Assembly (NCBI RefSeq): GCF_022828475.1
Contig: NZ_CP059557.1
Span: forward strand, 868,001 to 932,000
Length of the DNA: 64,000 nt
Source of the DNA: Saccharopolyspora gloriosae
GTDB taxonomy: Bacteria > Actinomycetota > Actinomycetes > Mycobacteriales > Pseudonocardiaceae
Direction of reading: 5' to 3'
Below, piece after piece: positions 1 through 8,944 of the stretch. Made by a program: the position numbers and the translations under genes. Under the pieces are notes generated by a model. It did not search any database, had not been told where the DNA came from, and saw only the letters and a list, made by a program, of their open reading frames with translations. Numbering within the stretch: the stretch's first letter is position 1; each line of letters begins with the position of its first letter.

Positions 1-1
1 C

Positions 2-301
2 GCGGGCGGCCGGATGGACGACAGCGCGATCATCTCGCTGCGGCCCCCGGTGCTGATCGGGCTCGGGCTCACCATCGCCACCCTCACCGGGTTCGTCCCG
101 CTGATGTTCGGCAATGAACTGCTGGAAAGCGCCATCTACAAGATCGGCGTCCCGCTGCTGGGGCAGATCAAGTTCGTCACCAGCATCGTGCTCGACCTCG
201 GCGTGTACCTGCTGATCCTCGGTGTGGTGCTGGACCTGCTGCGCACGCTCGGTTCCGGGATCGAAGCCGACGCGGCCGCGGCGGAGAGGGGACAAGCATG
301 A
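2..301 (+). CDS. mrpB: Mrp Na+/H+ antiporter subunit, MnhB/MrpB domain (5' end outside window)
   Basis: The reading frame is open to the left edge, so only the last 99 residues are present. They carry two hydrophobic segments (about fragment residues 15-40 and 57-84). The second includes TSIVLDLGVYLLILG, which resembles the conserved end of the MnhB domain of multisubunit cation/proton antiporters. In many actinobacteria this domain is fused to the C-terminus of the large MrpA subunit, so this may be the tail of mrpA rather than a separate mrpB; the window cannot decide. The stop overlaps the next start (ATGA), which places it as the upstream member of a translationally coupled mrpCDEFG operon for membrane pH/Na+ homeostasis. 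Confidence 0.85.
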   Translation, partial: AGGRMDDSAIISLRPPVLIGLGLTIATLTGFVPLMFGNELLESAIYKIGVPLLGQIKFVTSIVLDLGVYLLILGVVLDLLRTLGSGIEADAAAAERGQA

Positions 302-729
302 CCGACGAGATCACCGTCAACCTCACGATGGCCGTGGTGCTCGCGGCGCTCTACTCCGCCGGGTTCTACCTGATCATGCAGCGGTCGCTGATGCGCATCC
401 TGATCGGGACCGTGCTCGTCGGGCACGGCGCCAACCTGATGCTGCAGCTGGCGGGCGGGCCTCCGGGCCGGGCGCCGATCCTCGGGGACGCCACGCCGGA
501 ACAGATGACGGACCCGCTGCCCCAGGCCATGGCGCTGACCGCGATCGTCATCACCTTCGCGCTCACCACGTTCCTGCTCGCGCTCGCCTACCGCTCGTGG
601 GTGCTGCTCGGCCATGACGAAGTGCGCGACGACGTCGAGGACCGTCGAATCCGGCGGCTGGAGCGCAGGCTCGCCGAGTCCGAGGACGAATCGCAAGAAG
701 AGGAACTCGAACGGGAGGCCACCCAGTGA
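298..729 (+). CDS. mrpC: Mrp antiporter subunit C (NuoK-like)
   Basis: This 143-residue membrane protein has three hydrophobic segments in residues 8-100 and matches the MnhC/NuoK (complex I chain 4L-like) family of the multisubunit Na+/H+ antiporter. The ATG overlaps the stop of the preceding gene and its own stop overlaps the GTG of mrpD, so it sits in the middle of a tightly coupled operon. Its C-terminus (about 105-143) is a highly charged cytoplasmic tail rich in Glu and Arg that is probably helical. Family assignment rests on order, size and sequence pattern and is secure. Confidence 0.93.
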   Translation: MTDEITVNLTMAVVLAALYSAGFYLIMQRSLMRILIGTVLVGHGANLMLQLAGGPPGRAPILGDATPEQMTDPLPQAMALTAIVITFALTTFLLALAYRSWVLLGHDEVRDDVEDRRIRRLERRLAESEDESQEEELEREATQ

Positions 730-2255
730 CCGTCCTCGTGGCCCTGCCCGTCCTGCTACCGCTGGCGGCCGCGGGGATGTCGCTCGCACTGGGCCGGTTC
801 GCCGACTTCCAGCGCATCATCGGGCTCGTCGTGCTCGCGGCGATCATCGCGGACGCCGGTTTCCTGCTCTACGTCACCGACCGCACCGGCCCCGTCGTGC
901 TGCAGGTCGGCGGCTGGGCGGCGCCCGCGGGCATCACGATCATCGCCGACCGGCTCTCCGCGCTGCTGCTCGTGGTGTCGGCCGTGGTGACCTTCGCGGT
1001 GCTGATCTACTCGATCGGGCAGCGGCTCACCGACTACGGCCGGGAGCGGGCCAGCACCACGTTCCACCCGATGTACCTGGTGCTGTGCGCCGGAGTGTCG
1101 CTGGCCTACCTCGCGGGCGACCTGTTCAACCTGTTCGTCGCGTTCGAGATCATGCTGTCCTCCTCGTACGTGCTGATCACCCGCCGCACCACGGCCAGCC
1201 GGGTGCGCGCGGGCATGACCTACGTGATCGTCAGCCTCACCTCGTCGCTGCTGTTCATCACCATGATCGCGCTGGTGTACGCGGCGACCGCGACGGTGAA
1301 CCTGGCCGATCTCGGGGCGAAGGTCGGGGAGCTGCCCGAAGGCCTCCGCATGGCCCTCGGCCTGCTGATGGTCATCGTGTTCGGTGTGAAGGCGGCGATG
1401 GTGCCGCTGCACTTCTGGCTGCCCGACAGCTATCCGACCGCGCCTGCGCCGGTCACGGCCGTGTTCGCCGGGCTGCTCACCAAGGTCGGCATCTACGCGC
1501 TGATCCGCACTCAGACCCTCGTGTTCACCCACGAACACCCGTGGACGCTGATGCTGGTGATCGCGCTGATCACCATGCTGGTCGGGGCGCTGGGCGCGCT
1601 CGCGCAGAACGACCTCAACCGGATGTTGTCGTTCCTGCTGGTCAGCCACATCGGGTACATGCTGTTCGGGCTCGGCGTCTACGACGTCATCGGGCTCACC
1701 GGCGTGATCCTCTACGTGGTGCACCACATCACCGTGCAGGCGACGCTGTTCCTGGTCAGCGGTCTGATCACGCGGCACACCGGCACGGTGGCGCTGAGCC
1801 GGATGGGCGGTCTGGCGAAGGCCGCGCCGATGATCGCCGTGCTGTTCGCGCTGCCCGCGCTGAGCCTCGCAGGCGTGCCCCCGTTCTCCGGGTTCGTGGC
1901 GAAGCTGGCCCTGCTCCAGTCCGGCGTCGGCGCCGGGAGTTGGCCCGCGTACGTGGTGACCGCGGGCGTGGTCTTCACCAGCCTGCTCACCCTGTACGCG
2001 ATGGCGCGGGTGTGGACGCGGGCGTTCTGGGGTCAGGTCCGGGCGCCGGAACCCGACCCGGACCCTGATGACGAGCTGGTCGTCGGTACCGGGAACTCCA
2101 CCCGGCCGATGGTCGCCGCTACCGGGGTGCTGGTCACCGCGAGCGTGGTGATCGCCCTGTTCGCCGGGCCGCTGGCCGGAGTCAGCGAGCGGGCGGCGGA
2201 CGACCTGATGCACGGCCAGACCTACCGCGAAGCAGTGCTGGGAGGTGCGCGATGA
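726..2255 (+). CDS. mrpD: Mrp antiporter subunit D (NuoM/N-like proton channel subunit)
   Basis: This 509-residue polytopic protein belongs to the proton-conducting antiporter family shared by MrpA/D and complex I subunits NuoL/M/N. It shows many transmembrane helices, the conserved FEIMLSSSYVLI segment near residue 140, the lysine/histidine-containing KAAMVPLHFWLPDSYPTAP segment near residue 225 and VPPFSGFVAKL near residue 380, all typical of the channel half. The start is a GTG overlapping the mrpC stop; the next gene overlaps the stop as ATGA. With mrpC, E, F and G it forms the membrane antiporter complex. Length is normal for MrpD. Confidence 0.95.
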   Translation: MTVLVALPVLLPLAAAGMSLALGRFADFQRIIGLVVLAAIIADAGFLLYVTDRTGPVVLQVGGWAAPAGITIIADRLSALLLVVSAVVTFAVLIYSIGQRLTDYGRERASTTFHPMYLVLCAGVSLAYLAGDLFNLFVAFEIMLSSSYVLITRRTTASRVRAGMTYVIVSLTSSLLFITMIALVYAATATVNLADLGAKVGELPEGLRMALGLLMVIVFGVKAAMVPLHFWLPDSYPTAPAPVTAVFAGLLTKVGIYALIRTQTLVFTHEHPWTLMLVIALITMLVGALGALAQNDLNRMLSFLLVSHIGYMLFGLGVYDVIGLTGVILYVVHHITVQATLFLVSGLITRHTGTVALSRMGGLAKAAPMIAVLFALPALSLAGVPPFSGFVAKLALLQSGVGAGSWPAYVVTAGVVFTSLLTLYAMARVWTRAFWGQVRAPEPDPDPDDELVVGTGNSTRPMVAATGVLVTASVVIALFAGPLAGVSERAADDLMHGQTYREAVLGGAR

Positions 2256-2815
2256 GCCGTCTCGCCCGCCGCACCCTGCGGCGCCTGCCGCTGGTGCTGT
2301 GGCTGACCGCCGTGTGGATCCTGCTGTGGGGCACGCTGGACCTGGGCACCCTCGTGTTCGGCCTGCTGGTGGCCCTGCTGGTGACGACCATGTTCCCGCT
2401 GCCCGCGCTCACCACCCACATGGTGGCGCGTCCGCTGCAGCTGCTGTGGCTGATCGCCTACCTGGCCTCGGACCTGGTCATCTCCACGATTCGCGTGTCG
2501 TGGCAGGCGATCCGGTACGGGCCGCGGACCACGGCGGGGATCGTCCAGGTGACCTTGCTGACCGACTCCGACCACCTGACCGCGATGCTCGCCAACGCCG
2601 TGTCGCTGGCACCCGGCAAGTTCGTCATGCAGATCGACCGCGCGCACCGCATCTGCTACGTCTACGCGCTCGGGATGCGGGCCGGGGGCGAGGAGACGGT
2701 GCGGCGGGACGTGCTGGCCCTGGAACGGCGCATCGTCCGCGCGGTCGGATCCGCGCAGGAACTCGAGATCGTCGGTCGCGTCGCACGGGACGCCGGGCTC
2801 AAGGAGGACTCCTGA
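2252..2815 (+). CDS. mrpE: Mrp antiporter subunit E
   Basis: This is a 187-residue MnhE-family protein. Two or three N-terminal hydrophobic helices (about residues 12-60 and 67-85) are followed by a soluble C-terminal half containing the family's TLTPGTL-like region in a diverged form (NAVSLAPGKFVMQIDRAHR). The start overlaps the mrpD stop and its TGA shares one base with the ATG of mrpF. In the Mrp complex MrpE is a small accessory subunit whose precise chemistry is unsettled. Confidence 0.9.
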   Translation: MSRLARRTLRRLPLVLWLTAVWILLWGTLDLGTLVFGLLVALLVTTMFPLPALTTHMVARPLQLLWLIAYLASDLVISTIRVSWQAIRYGPRTTAGIVQVTLLTDSDHLTAMLANAVSLAPGKFVMQIDRAHRICYVYALGMRAGGEETVRRDVLALERRIVRAVGSAQELEIVGRVARDAGLKEDS

Positions 2816-3081
2816 TGGACGTGGTGTTCGTCGTGACCTTCGCGCTGCTGTGCGTGGCCGGGCTGCTGTCGCTGATCAGGCTGATCCTGGGCGCGTCGAC
2901 GCTGGACCGCATCGTGGCGCTGGACGTGCTGCTCACGTTGATCGTCGCCGGGACCTGCGTGAGCATGGGCTGGTTGCGCGACGGTTCCAACATCGCACTG
3001 CTCGCGGCGTTCGCGCTGCTGACGTTCATCGGTTCGATCAGCGCGGCCCGCCTCGTCGAGAAGAAGGAGCCGTACCGGTGA
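2815..3081 (+). CDS. mrpF: Mrp antiporter subunit F
   Basis: This 88-residue protein has three hydrophobic helices and belongs to the MnhF family. The ATG at 2815 follows the mrpE stop with a one-base overlap (TGATG), with an AGGAGG-like site just upstream (AAGGAGGACTCC). The segment ASTLDRIVALDVL near residues 27-39 is the characteristic MrpF motif containing conserved Asp residues. It is translated between mrpE and mrpG in the same operon. Confidence 0.92.
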   Translation: MDVVFVVTFALLCVAGLLSLIRLILGASTLDRIVALDVLLTLIVAGTCVSMGWLRDGSNIALLAAFALLTFIGSISAARLVEKKEPYR

Positions 3082-3425
3082 ACTGGCTCGATGTGATCTC
3101 CGCGTGCTGCCTGATCCTGGGCGCGCTGTCCTGCTTGTTCGGGGCGATCGGGTTGCTGAGCTTCCCGGACGTCACCGCGCGGTTGCAGGCCGCGACCAAA
3201 CCCCAGACGCTCGGGCTGATCCTGATCCTCACCGGCACGGCCTTGCAGCTGGACCTGCACTACTCGCTGGCGCTGGGACTGGTGGCGTTGTTCCAGATGC
3301 TGACGTCTCCGGTGCTGGCGCAGCTGGTGGGGCGTGCGGCGTACCGGGCGGACAGCATCCGCCGGGACAACCTGGTCCTCGATGAGCTGGGCGAGCGTAT
3401 CGACCGCGATCGCGGTCAGCGGTGA
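3078..3425 (+). CDS. mrpG: Mrp antiporter subunit G
   Basis: This 115-residue MnhG-family membrane protein starts at a GTG overlapping the mrpF stop (GTGA). It has three hydrophobic segments (about 7-30, 40-65 and 68-90) and the family pattern LPDVTARLQAATKPQTLG-like sequence near residues 32-52. It is the last gene of the Mrp operon. A charged C-terminal tail follows the third helix. Nothing like a classical U-tailed terminator was seen in the 150 bases after it. Confidence 0.92.
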   Translation: MNWLDVISACCLILGALSCLFGAIGLLSFPDVTARLQAATKPQTLGLILILTGTALQLDLHYSLALGLVALFQMLTSPVLAQLVGRAAYRADSIRRDNLVLDELGERIDRDRGQR

Positions 3426-3573
3426 TCGTCGTGTCGAAGGCGGCCACCGGTACCGTTGCCGGGCAAGAGCTCCACGAAGGTCGAATGTGCCCTGGCTCAC
3501 TTCCGGTCAACTTCCCGGCGGGCGGCGCGCGTCCTTCCAGCTGACGGGGCAGATCACTGAGCGAGGAGCGGCG

Positions 3574-4119
3574 ATGCGGGTCCGACTGATCACCACTGCG
3601 ATGATCGTGGGGTTCGGTCTAGCGGGATGCGGCGCCGCGCCCGAGGCGGCTCCCGAACAGCAGCCGCCCGCGGTGGTGACCCTGCCGAAGGCAGTGCAGC
3701 CGCCGCCCGCCACCGGCGACCCGGCTCCCAGCGGTTCCGCCGAGCCGTCGCAGACCGGCGACACCTCCGTCACCACGACGGTGACGACCTCGAAAGCGCA
3801 GTCCTCGCAGCCCACGTCCGATGACACCGAGGAGTCGGAGGCGCCGCCCGAGGACACCGGTGACACCGACTGCGGCACGATCACGAATCGCGCGGGCGTC
3901 ACGTACCGGCTCTACGCGGAGAAGGACGAGTCGGGCGCGACCTTGGGCTGCGCCGAGGCCGAACGCGTGATGACCAAGTACCTCTCGCTGTCTCCGGACG
4001 AGTACCAGGGCAGCGGGCGGTTCGCGAACTTCGAGGGCTACGGCTGCGCGTCGACGCCGCAGGATCGGGAGAAGGCGTTGTGCGCGAAACGGGGGGTCTC
4101 GACGTACATCACGTCGTGA
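3574..4119 (+). CDS. Putative secreted lipoprotein with Cys-containing C-terminal domain
   Basis: This 181-residue protein of unknown function begins at ATG 3574 behind a GAGGAGCGGCG ribosome-binding region. It has a short basic/hydrophobic N-terminus ending in the lipobox LAGC, with Cys19 as the predicted lipidated residue. A disordered Pro/Ser/Thr-rich linker follows to about residue 95, with VTTTVTTS-type repeats. The last 85 residues form a small domain with four cysteines that could make two disulfides. It is probably anchored outside the membrane. I do not recognise the C-terminal domain as a named family. It is encoded downstream of, but not overlapping, the Mrp operon. Confidence 0.75.
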   Translation: MRVRLITTAMIVGFGLAGCGAAPEAAPEQQPPAVVTLPKAVQPPPATGDPAPSGSAEPSQTGDTSVTTTVTTSKAQSSQPTSDDTEESEAPPEDTGDTDCGTITNRAGVTYRLYAEKDESGATLGCAEAERVMTKYLSLSPDEYQGSGRFANFEGYGCASTPQDREKALCAKRGVSTYITS

Positions 4120-4247
4120 CCCGGCGCGTTGCGACGATCCGGGCAACCTGCCGTGGAGGCGAGCGTCCGATGCCCGCCATGTGATCAAATGGCCTGGTGC
4201 GGCGGCCCGCCGCCGCGAAGCGCTGCGTGGAAAGGTGTGGAGTGCTG

Positions 4248-4547
4248 ATGGCACGCATGGGGCGACTGCTCGCGGTCCTGACGCTCGGCGGGGTCCTCCT
4301 GTTCTCGCCCGCGACCGGTGGCACCGCCGTCGCCGCGTCCGCGCAGGCACCGGCCGCCGCGACCACGCTGCTCGCGCAGGACCCCTCCGCCCCGCCCGGA
4401 CCGGATCTCAACGGTGACCAGCAGAGCGCGCTGCAGGACAAGCAGCGGCTCGTGACCGGTATCGGCGGATTCGTGCTCATCGCGGCGGTGTTCCTGTCCC
4501 GGAAGGCCCGTAAGCGCCCGATCCTCAGCTTCAAGTGGAAAAAGTAG
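4248..4547 (+). CDS. Small exported single-pass membrane protein, function unknown
   Basis: This 99-residue protein has a Sec-type signal sequence (residues 1-30, ending near AVAASAQA), a short polar region and a second hydrophobic helix (about 67-85) followed by a strongly basic cytoplasmic tail ending KFKWKK-like (SFKWKK). A GTG two codons upstream at 4242 is an equally possible start because the GGAAAGG site lies about 7 bases before it. No enzymatic motif is visible. The topology suggests a small extracytoplasmic domain tethered by a C-terminal helix. Confidence 0.6.
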   Translation: MARMGRLLAVLTLGGVLLFSPATGGTAVAASAQAPAAATTLLAQDPSAPPGPDLNGDQQSALQDKQRLVTGIGGFVLIAAVFLSRKARKRPILSFKWKK

Positions 4548-4751
4548 GGCTACCCCTCACCCACGAGTCCGTGAAAAAGGGCAACGCGGTCGGTTTTTGG
4601 CATTCTTTTTGAAGATTTCCCGCTATGGACTAGACCTGGCGGGCTAACCTGTGGGATTTTCACATCTGCACGGGATGTGCGAGCCGGGTTCGGCGCACTC
4701 CGCACTCCCGGCGGGACGGTGCACTACTTGGGGTTTCGGCCCCTCGCAGAC

Positions 4752-4793
4752 GTGGGCCGGCACCGGGAAGCCCCCCGACCGGTGCCGGCCCAC
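4752..4793 (+). ncRNA. Strong hairpin with C6 loop (6C-like small RNA or terminator)
   Basis: A perfect 15-bp stem (4752-4766 with 4779-4793) closes a 12-base loop that contains six consecutive C residues. It lies about 200 bases after the preceding gene and 420 bases before the next, in a 660-base gap with no plausible gene. A C6 loop on a GC stem is the hallmark of the actinobacterial 6C RNA family, but that family normally has two such loops and only one is seen here. No U-run follows, so a simple intrinsic terminator is also possible. The rest of the gap (4548-5211) shows no other convincing feature. Confidence 0.35.
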
Positions 4794-5211
4794 ACCCTCT
4801 TCTCGCACCGTCTCCAGTTTCGGACGCGGCGTGTCCGCGCCTCGGCGGTAGCGACGGAAAGTCGTCCGCCGCTTGAGGAAACGTTCGCAGCAGGAGCGCC
4901 CCCCATTCGGCCATGCGGTTCGCGGATGGTCTCGCCGTCTGCCGAATGGCGCGATCACCGACATCGGCGAGTTCCGCTTTCCGGGCGTGCCGCCCACTCC
5001 GGCTCGGCGCGTGATTGCGATCGGAGTTGTGCTTCTCGTGCAGCACCCTCGGATGCGTGAGTGGAGTTCGGTCTTGCGAAGAAGTTGAATCTGGAACTTC
5101 TACTCTGCGGCCGATCACGGGGCACCACTGAGCGCAATCCGCCGACCGGCTGGCGTTTCGGCGAACTCCGCTGAGTTCGGCAGTACCGGAATCGTGCAGG
5201 ATGGTCGCCAA

Positions 5212-6504
5212 ATGAACCAAGACCCATCCGCCTGCAAAGCCGTGCTCCGTTCCGAATCCCGCGCCACCTGCCAGGAGACCGTGCGGCGGCACGAGCACGA
5301 ACTCGTCGAGCTGGCGCGCAGCCTGCACGCGGAGCCCGAGACCGCCTTCTCCGAACACCGCAGCGCAGCAAAAGTGAGCGCGTTGCTGGCCGAGCACGGC
5401 TTCACCGTCCGGGCACCGGTCGCCGGACTGGACACCGCCTTCTCCGCGGAGCGCGGCGACGGCGACCTGGTGATCGGCATCTGCGCCGAGTACGACGCGC
5501 TTCCCGAGATCGGCCACGCCTGCGGGCACAACGTGATCGCCGCCGCCGCGGTCGGCGCCGCGCTGGCACTGGCGGCGGTCGCCGAGGAGCTCGGCATCAC
5601 CGTCCGCGTCATCGGCACCCCGGCGGAGGAACTCGGCGGCGGCAAGGTGCTGATGCTCGAACGCGGCGCGTTCGACGGCCTGGCGATGGCGATGATGGTG
5701 CACCCGGGACCCGAGGAGATCTGCGCACCCAGGTCGCTGGCCATCAACGACCTCGAGGTGCGCTACACCGGCAAATCGGCGCACGCCGCGGCGGCTCCGG
5801 AGCTCGGCGTCAACGCCGCCGACGCCCTGACCGTCGCCCAGGTCGCGATCGGGCTGCTGCGCCAGCACCTCGAATCCGGCCAGATGATGCACGGTATCGT
5901 GACTTCAGGCGGTGCCGCGCCGAACGTCGTTCCCGCTCACACTGCGGCGATGTACAACCTGCGCGCCGCCGAGTCGTTTTCCTTGGAGCGTCTGGAGAAC
6001 CGCATCCGGGCCTGCTTCGAGGCGGGTGCGACGGCGACCGGCTGTTCCCACGAGGTCGTGCAGGTCTCCCCGGTGTACGCCGAACTGTCCTGCGACGACG
6101 AGCTCTCCGAGGCGTACCGCGCGGCGATCACCGAACTCGGGCGCATGCCTGTTCCGCGAGCCGAACAGGCCGAACGGGTCATCGGCAGCACCGACATGGG
6201 CAACGTGACGCGGGTGCTGCCGGCGATCCATCCGATGATCGCGCTGGACTGCGGTGCGGCCGTGACCCACCAGGCCGAGTTCGCCGCGGCGTGCGCCTCG
6301 CCGTCCGCCGACCGCGCCGTGCTCGACGGAGCGGTGGCGATGGCGTGGACGGCCGTCGCGGCGGCCACCGACCACGGCTTGAGGTCGCGGCTCGTGACTT
6401 CGGCCGAAGACCGCCCGGTTCGAACCGGGAAGCACAACGCTGCCGACACCGGGCACGCCCCCGGCGCGGCGCGACAGCAACACACGTCGGGAGGCGTGGC
6501 GTGA
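5212..6504 (+). CDS. M20 family amidohydrolase (AbgB-like)
   Basis: This 430-residue zinc peptidase-type hydrolase carries the M20 metal-binding segments: AEYDALPEIGHACGHN (about residues 88-103), the catalytic/metal Glu pair in GTPAEELGGG (about 135) and a His in MMVHPGPE (about 160). Sequence pattern is closest to the aminobenzoyl-glutamate/acyl-amino-acid hydrolase branch. ATG 5212 is preferred over GTG 5194 because an AGGATGG site precedes it. Its stop overlaps the GTG of a second M20 hydrolase, so the pair is cotranscribed and may process one class of N-acyl amino acid or dipeptide. The C-terminal 40 residues are low-complexity. Confidence 0.85.
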   Translation: MNQDPSACKAVLRSESRATCQETVRRHEHELVELARSLHAEPETAFSEHRSAAKVSALLAEHGFTVRAPVAGLDTAFSAERGDGDLVIGICAEYDALPEIGHACGHNVIAAAAVGAALALAAVAEELGITVRVIGTPAEELGGGKVLMLERGAFDGLAMAMMVHPGPEEICAPRSLAINDLEVRYTGKSAHAAAAPELGVNAADALTVAQVAIGLLRQHLESGQMMHGIVTSGGAAPNVVPAHTAAMYNLRAAESFSLERLENRIRACFEAGATATGCSHEVVQVSPVYAELSCDDELSEAYRAAITELGRMPVPRAEQAERVIGSTDMGNVTRVLPAIHPMIALDCGAAVTHQAEFAAACASPSADRAVLDGAVAMAWTAVAAATDHGLRSRLVTSAEDRPVRTGKHNAADTGHAPGAARQQHTSGGVA

Positions 6505-7871
6505 CGGTAGTGGATTCTCGCGGGCCTGATCCGCGCAAGACACCGAACAACGGCGGCCTGGACGGCGCCGACGCCTGGCGGGAGGCCGAGCTGGGTGCCA
6601 GACCGCCCGGCGAGCCGATCGGCGACAACGGCGACACCATGTCCGGCGTGGGGTCCGATGGTCACGGTGCGCTGGAAGACCTGGGTGCCGGACGAGGCCC
6701 GGCCTGGCTCGACGCCTGGCTCACGGAGAACGCGGGCCACGTGCTGGCCTGGCGCAGGCACATTCACGCCCACCCGGAACTCTCCCGAGCCGAGCACGGC
6801 ACGACCGCGTTCCTAGCCGAACGGCTCACCGCCGCCGGGCTGAGCCCGCGTGTGCTGCCGGGCGGCACCGGGCTGCTGTGCGACCTCGGCCCGGAGAACG
6901 CGCAGCCGCGGCGCACCATCGCGTTGCGCGCCGACATCGACGCGCTGCCGCTGACCGAGGCGACCGGGCTGGCGTTCTCCTCTACCGCGGACGGGGCGGC
7001 GCACGCCTGCGGACACGACGCGCACACCACGATCCTGCTGGGCACGGCGCTGGCGCTGGCGACGGGGCCGGAGCTGCCCGGCCGGATCCGGCTGATCTTC
7101 CAGCACGCCGAGGAGGTCATGCCGGGCGGTGCGCTGGACGTGCTCGCCGCCGGTGGGCTCGACGGCGTGGAGCAGATCTTCGGACTGCACTGCGATCCGC
7201 TGCTGCCCGTCGGCCGGGTCGGGGTGAAGGCGGGTGCCATCACCTCCGCGAGCGATCTGCTGGAACTGCGGCTGAACTCGCCCGGCGGGCACACCTCGCG
7301 GCCGCACCTGACCGCGGATCTGGTGCACGCGCTGGGCACCGTGATCACCGGGTTGCCGACGTTGCTGTCCCGCCGCGTCGATCCGCGCACCGGAACGGTG
7401 CTGACCTGGGGTGCGGTGCACGCGGGGGAGGCGCCGAACGCGATTCCGCAGACCGGGGTGCTCACCGGGACGCTGCGCACCGGCGATCGGGGCACCTGGG
7501 CGGAACTGGAGCCGCTGACCCGCGAGCTGGTGTCGGGTCTGCTGGCGCCGCTCGGCGTGGGCTTCGACCTGCAGCACCGGCGAGGTGTTCCGCCGGTGGT
7601 CAACGATGCGGCGAGCACCGAGCTGATGTCCACGGCGATCCAGGCGGCGCTGGGCGAGCATGCGGTCACCGGCACTCCGCAGTCCTCGGGCGGTGAGGAC
7701 TTCGGCTGGTACCTGGAACACGTGCCGGGTTCGTTCGTGCGGCTCGGTGTGCGTTCCGGGCAGGCGCGGGCGCGCGACCTGCACCAGCCGACGTTCGATC
7801 TGGACGAGCGGGCGTTGCTGGTCGGAATCCGGGTGATGGTCGGGACGGCGCTGTCGGCGCTGACGCGGTGA
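6501..7871 (+). CDS. M20 family amidohydrolase (hippurate/N-acyl amino acid hydrolase-like)
   Basis: This 456-residue amidohydrolase starts at GTG 6501, overlapping the upstream gene's stop (GTGA), behind GGGAGGCG. After a ~75-residue low-complexity N-terminal extension it shows the M20D motifs in order: HIHAHPELS, RADIDALP, HACGHDAHT, the catalytic QHAEEVMPGGA and the C-terminal SSGGEDFGWYLEHVPG. These ligate a two-metal centre that cleaves N-acyl bonds in the cytoplasm. The tandem with a diverged paralogue in one operon suggests related but different substrates. The N-terminal extension is unusual for the family. Confidence 0.88.
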   Translation: MTVVDSRGPDPRKTPNNGGLDGADAWREAELGARPPGEPIGDNGDTMSGVGSDGHGALEDLGAGRGPAWLDAWLTENAGHVLAWRRHIHAHPELSRAEHGTTAFLAERLTAAGLSPRVLPGGTGLLCDLGPENAQPRRTIALRADIDALPLTEATGLAFSSTADGAAHACGHDAHTTILLGTALALATGPELPGRIRLIFQHAEEVMPGGALDVLAAGGLDGVEQIFGLHCDPLLPVGRVGVKAGAITSASDLLELRLNSPGGHTSRPHLTADLVHALGTVITGLPTLLSRRVDPRTGTVLTWGAVHAGEAPNAIPQTGVLTGTLRTGDRGTWAELEPLTRELVSGLLAPLGVGFDLQHRRGVPPVVNDAASTELMSTAIQAALGEHAVTGTPQSSGGEDFGWYLEHVPGSFVRLGVRSGQARARDLHQPTFDLDERALLVGIRVMVGTALSALTR

Positions 7872-8109
7872 CTCGCCCGGCGGGGCGCCTCGTGCGCCCT
7901 TGAGCGAGGCTCCTCACCGGTCCGACGGGCCGTCGGCGCAGTGCGCCGTGCGGCTCGGCGTCGCTCCACGGCGGCGTTCACCCGATCGGGATGTATCAGA
8001 TCCGGGGTTCGCGCCCTCTTATTGGTATGACCGCGAACCTGCTGCTCCCCGCGCCTCGCACCGATGCCGCACCTCCCGCCGGGAGGGAAAGGACCGCTCC
8101 GCCAGGTCG

Positions 8110-8791
8110 ATGCGACTCACCCGCCGCGACCTCGTCGCCGGGTAGAACCAGGCACGGTGCCCTCCACCGGGCCGACGCTGAGCGTCTGTTCGGTGTGGAC
8201 GGATTAAGAGCCGTTCTGGACGACGGCCGGTGGATCGAGCCGTGGTCCGGCGTGGTGCTGCCGTCCGAACGAGCCCTGGACCCGCTGGCGCGAGCGGACG
8301 CCGCCCTGCTCCGCGCCGGGCCGCACGCGGTGCTCAACGGCCCCACGGCCGTTGCGATGCACGGCTGCACCGAGGCGCTCGGCGACTCCGCCGTGCACGT
8401 CGCGGTGCCGTACCACCGCCAGCCCCGCGCGGTACCGAACCTGGTCGTCAAGCAGACCTGGATCAACGAAGCCGACGTGATCGAACTGGACGGGCTCCGG
8501 GTGTACGCGCTGGACGCGGCCCTCGCGGAGATGCTCTGCACCGGTGAGCGCCGGACCGCGCTGGCGTGCCTGGAACAGGCATTGGCAGTGCTGGGTTCGG
8601 CCGCGGTCCGGTTCCACGCGGTGGTGGCCGAGCAGGTGGCGCGGCGACGGGATCGACGCGGTACCAGGCGTGCCGCCGAACTGCTGGAGCTCGCCCGCCT
8701 CGGCCCGTCCGGAGCGGTTCCCGTCGTGGCCCGCATCGAGGCCGCGGTGCCCGCCGGCGACGGGACCGCGCAGCTCGGAGGTGGGCTGTGA
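8110..8791 (+). pseudogene. AbiEi-type antitoxin/transcriptional-regulator-like protein, frameshifted near its N-terminus
   Basis: An ATG at 8110 opens MRLTRRDLVA, the typical beginning of actinobacterial AbiEi-family DNA-binding proteins, but meets a TAG at 8140. The adjacent frame continues without interruption from GRTRHG through RWIEPWSGVVLP, LNGPTAVAMHG and on to 8791, exactly the expected continuation. A gain of one base or loss of two in the GCCGGG stretch near 8136-8141 explains the break. Related proteins usually carry a C-terminal nuclease-like (DUF559) domain, which is absent here, so it also looks short. A short intact product from GTG 8195 is an alternative. It may be a real lesion or a sequencing error. 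Confidence 0.6.
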
Positions 8792-8805
8792 ACAGGTCTC
8801 AGAAC

Positions 8806-8825
8806 ATCACACTCAATGCTGTGAT
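8806..8825. promoter_or_regulatory. Inverted repeat ATCACA-N8-TGTGAT upstream of HAD gene
   Basis: ATCACA (8806-8811) and TGTGAT (8820-8825) form a perfect inverted repeat 120 bases before the HAD hydrolase start. The same hexamers occur as TGTGAT-T-ATCACA upstream of the DeoR-family gene at 10548, which suggests that this regulator binds both sites. This is inference from shared sequence only. Confidence 0.5.
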
Positions 8826-8944
8826 AACCGCAGTCGAATGCGTTATGTTCAGCGAGGAGCCCGGCATTCCGGCCCGCGCCGATGTCGGCATCAGCCGCTT
8901 CGGCGCGCGGAGTCAGCGGGGCCGCGGGATGAGGAGGACACGAA

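Noticed and set aside
4881-5060. Hairpin and C-run near 4892 as the second loop of a 6C RNA
   Set aside because: The C-run is not in the loop of a stable stem and lies more than 90 bases from the first hairpin.
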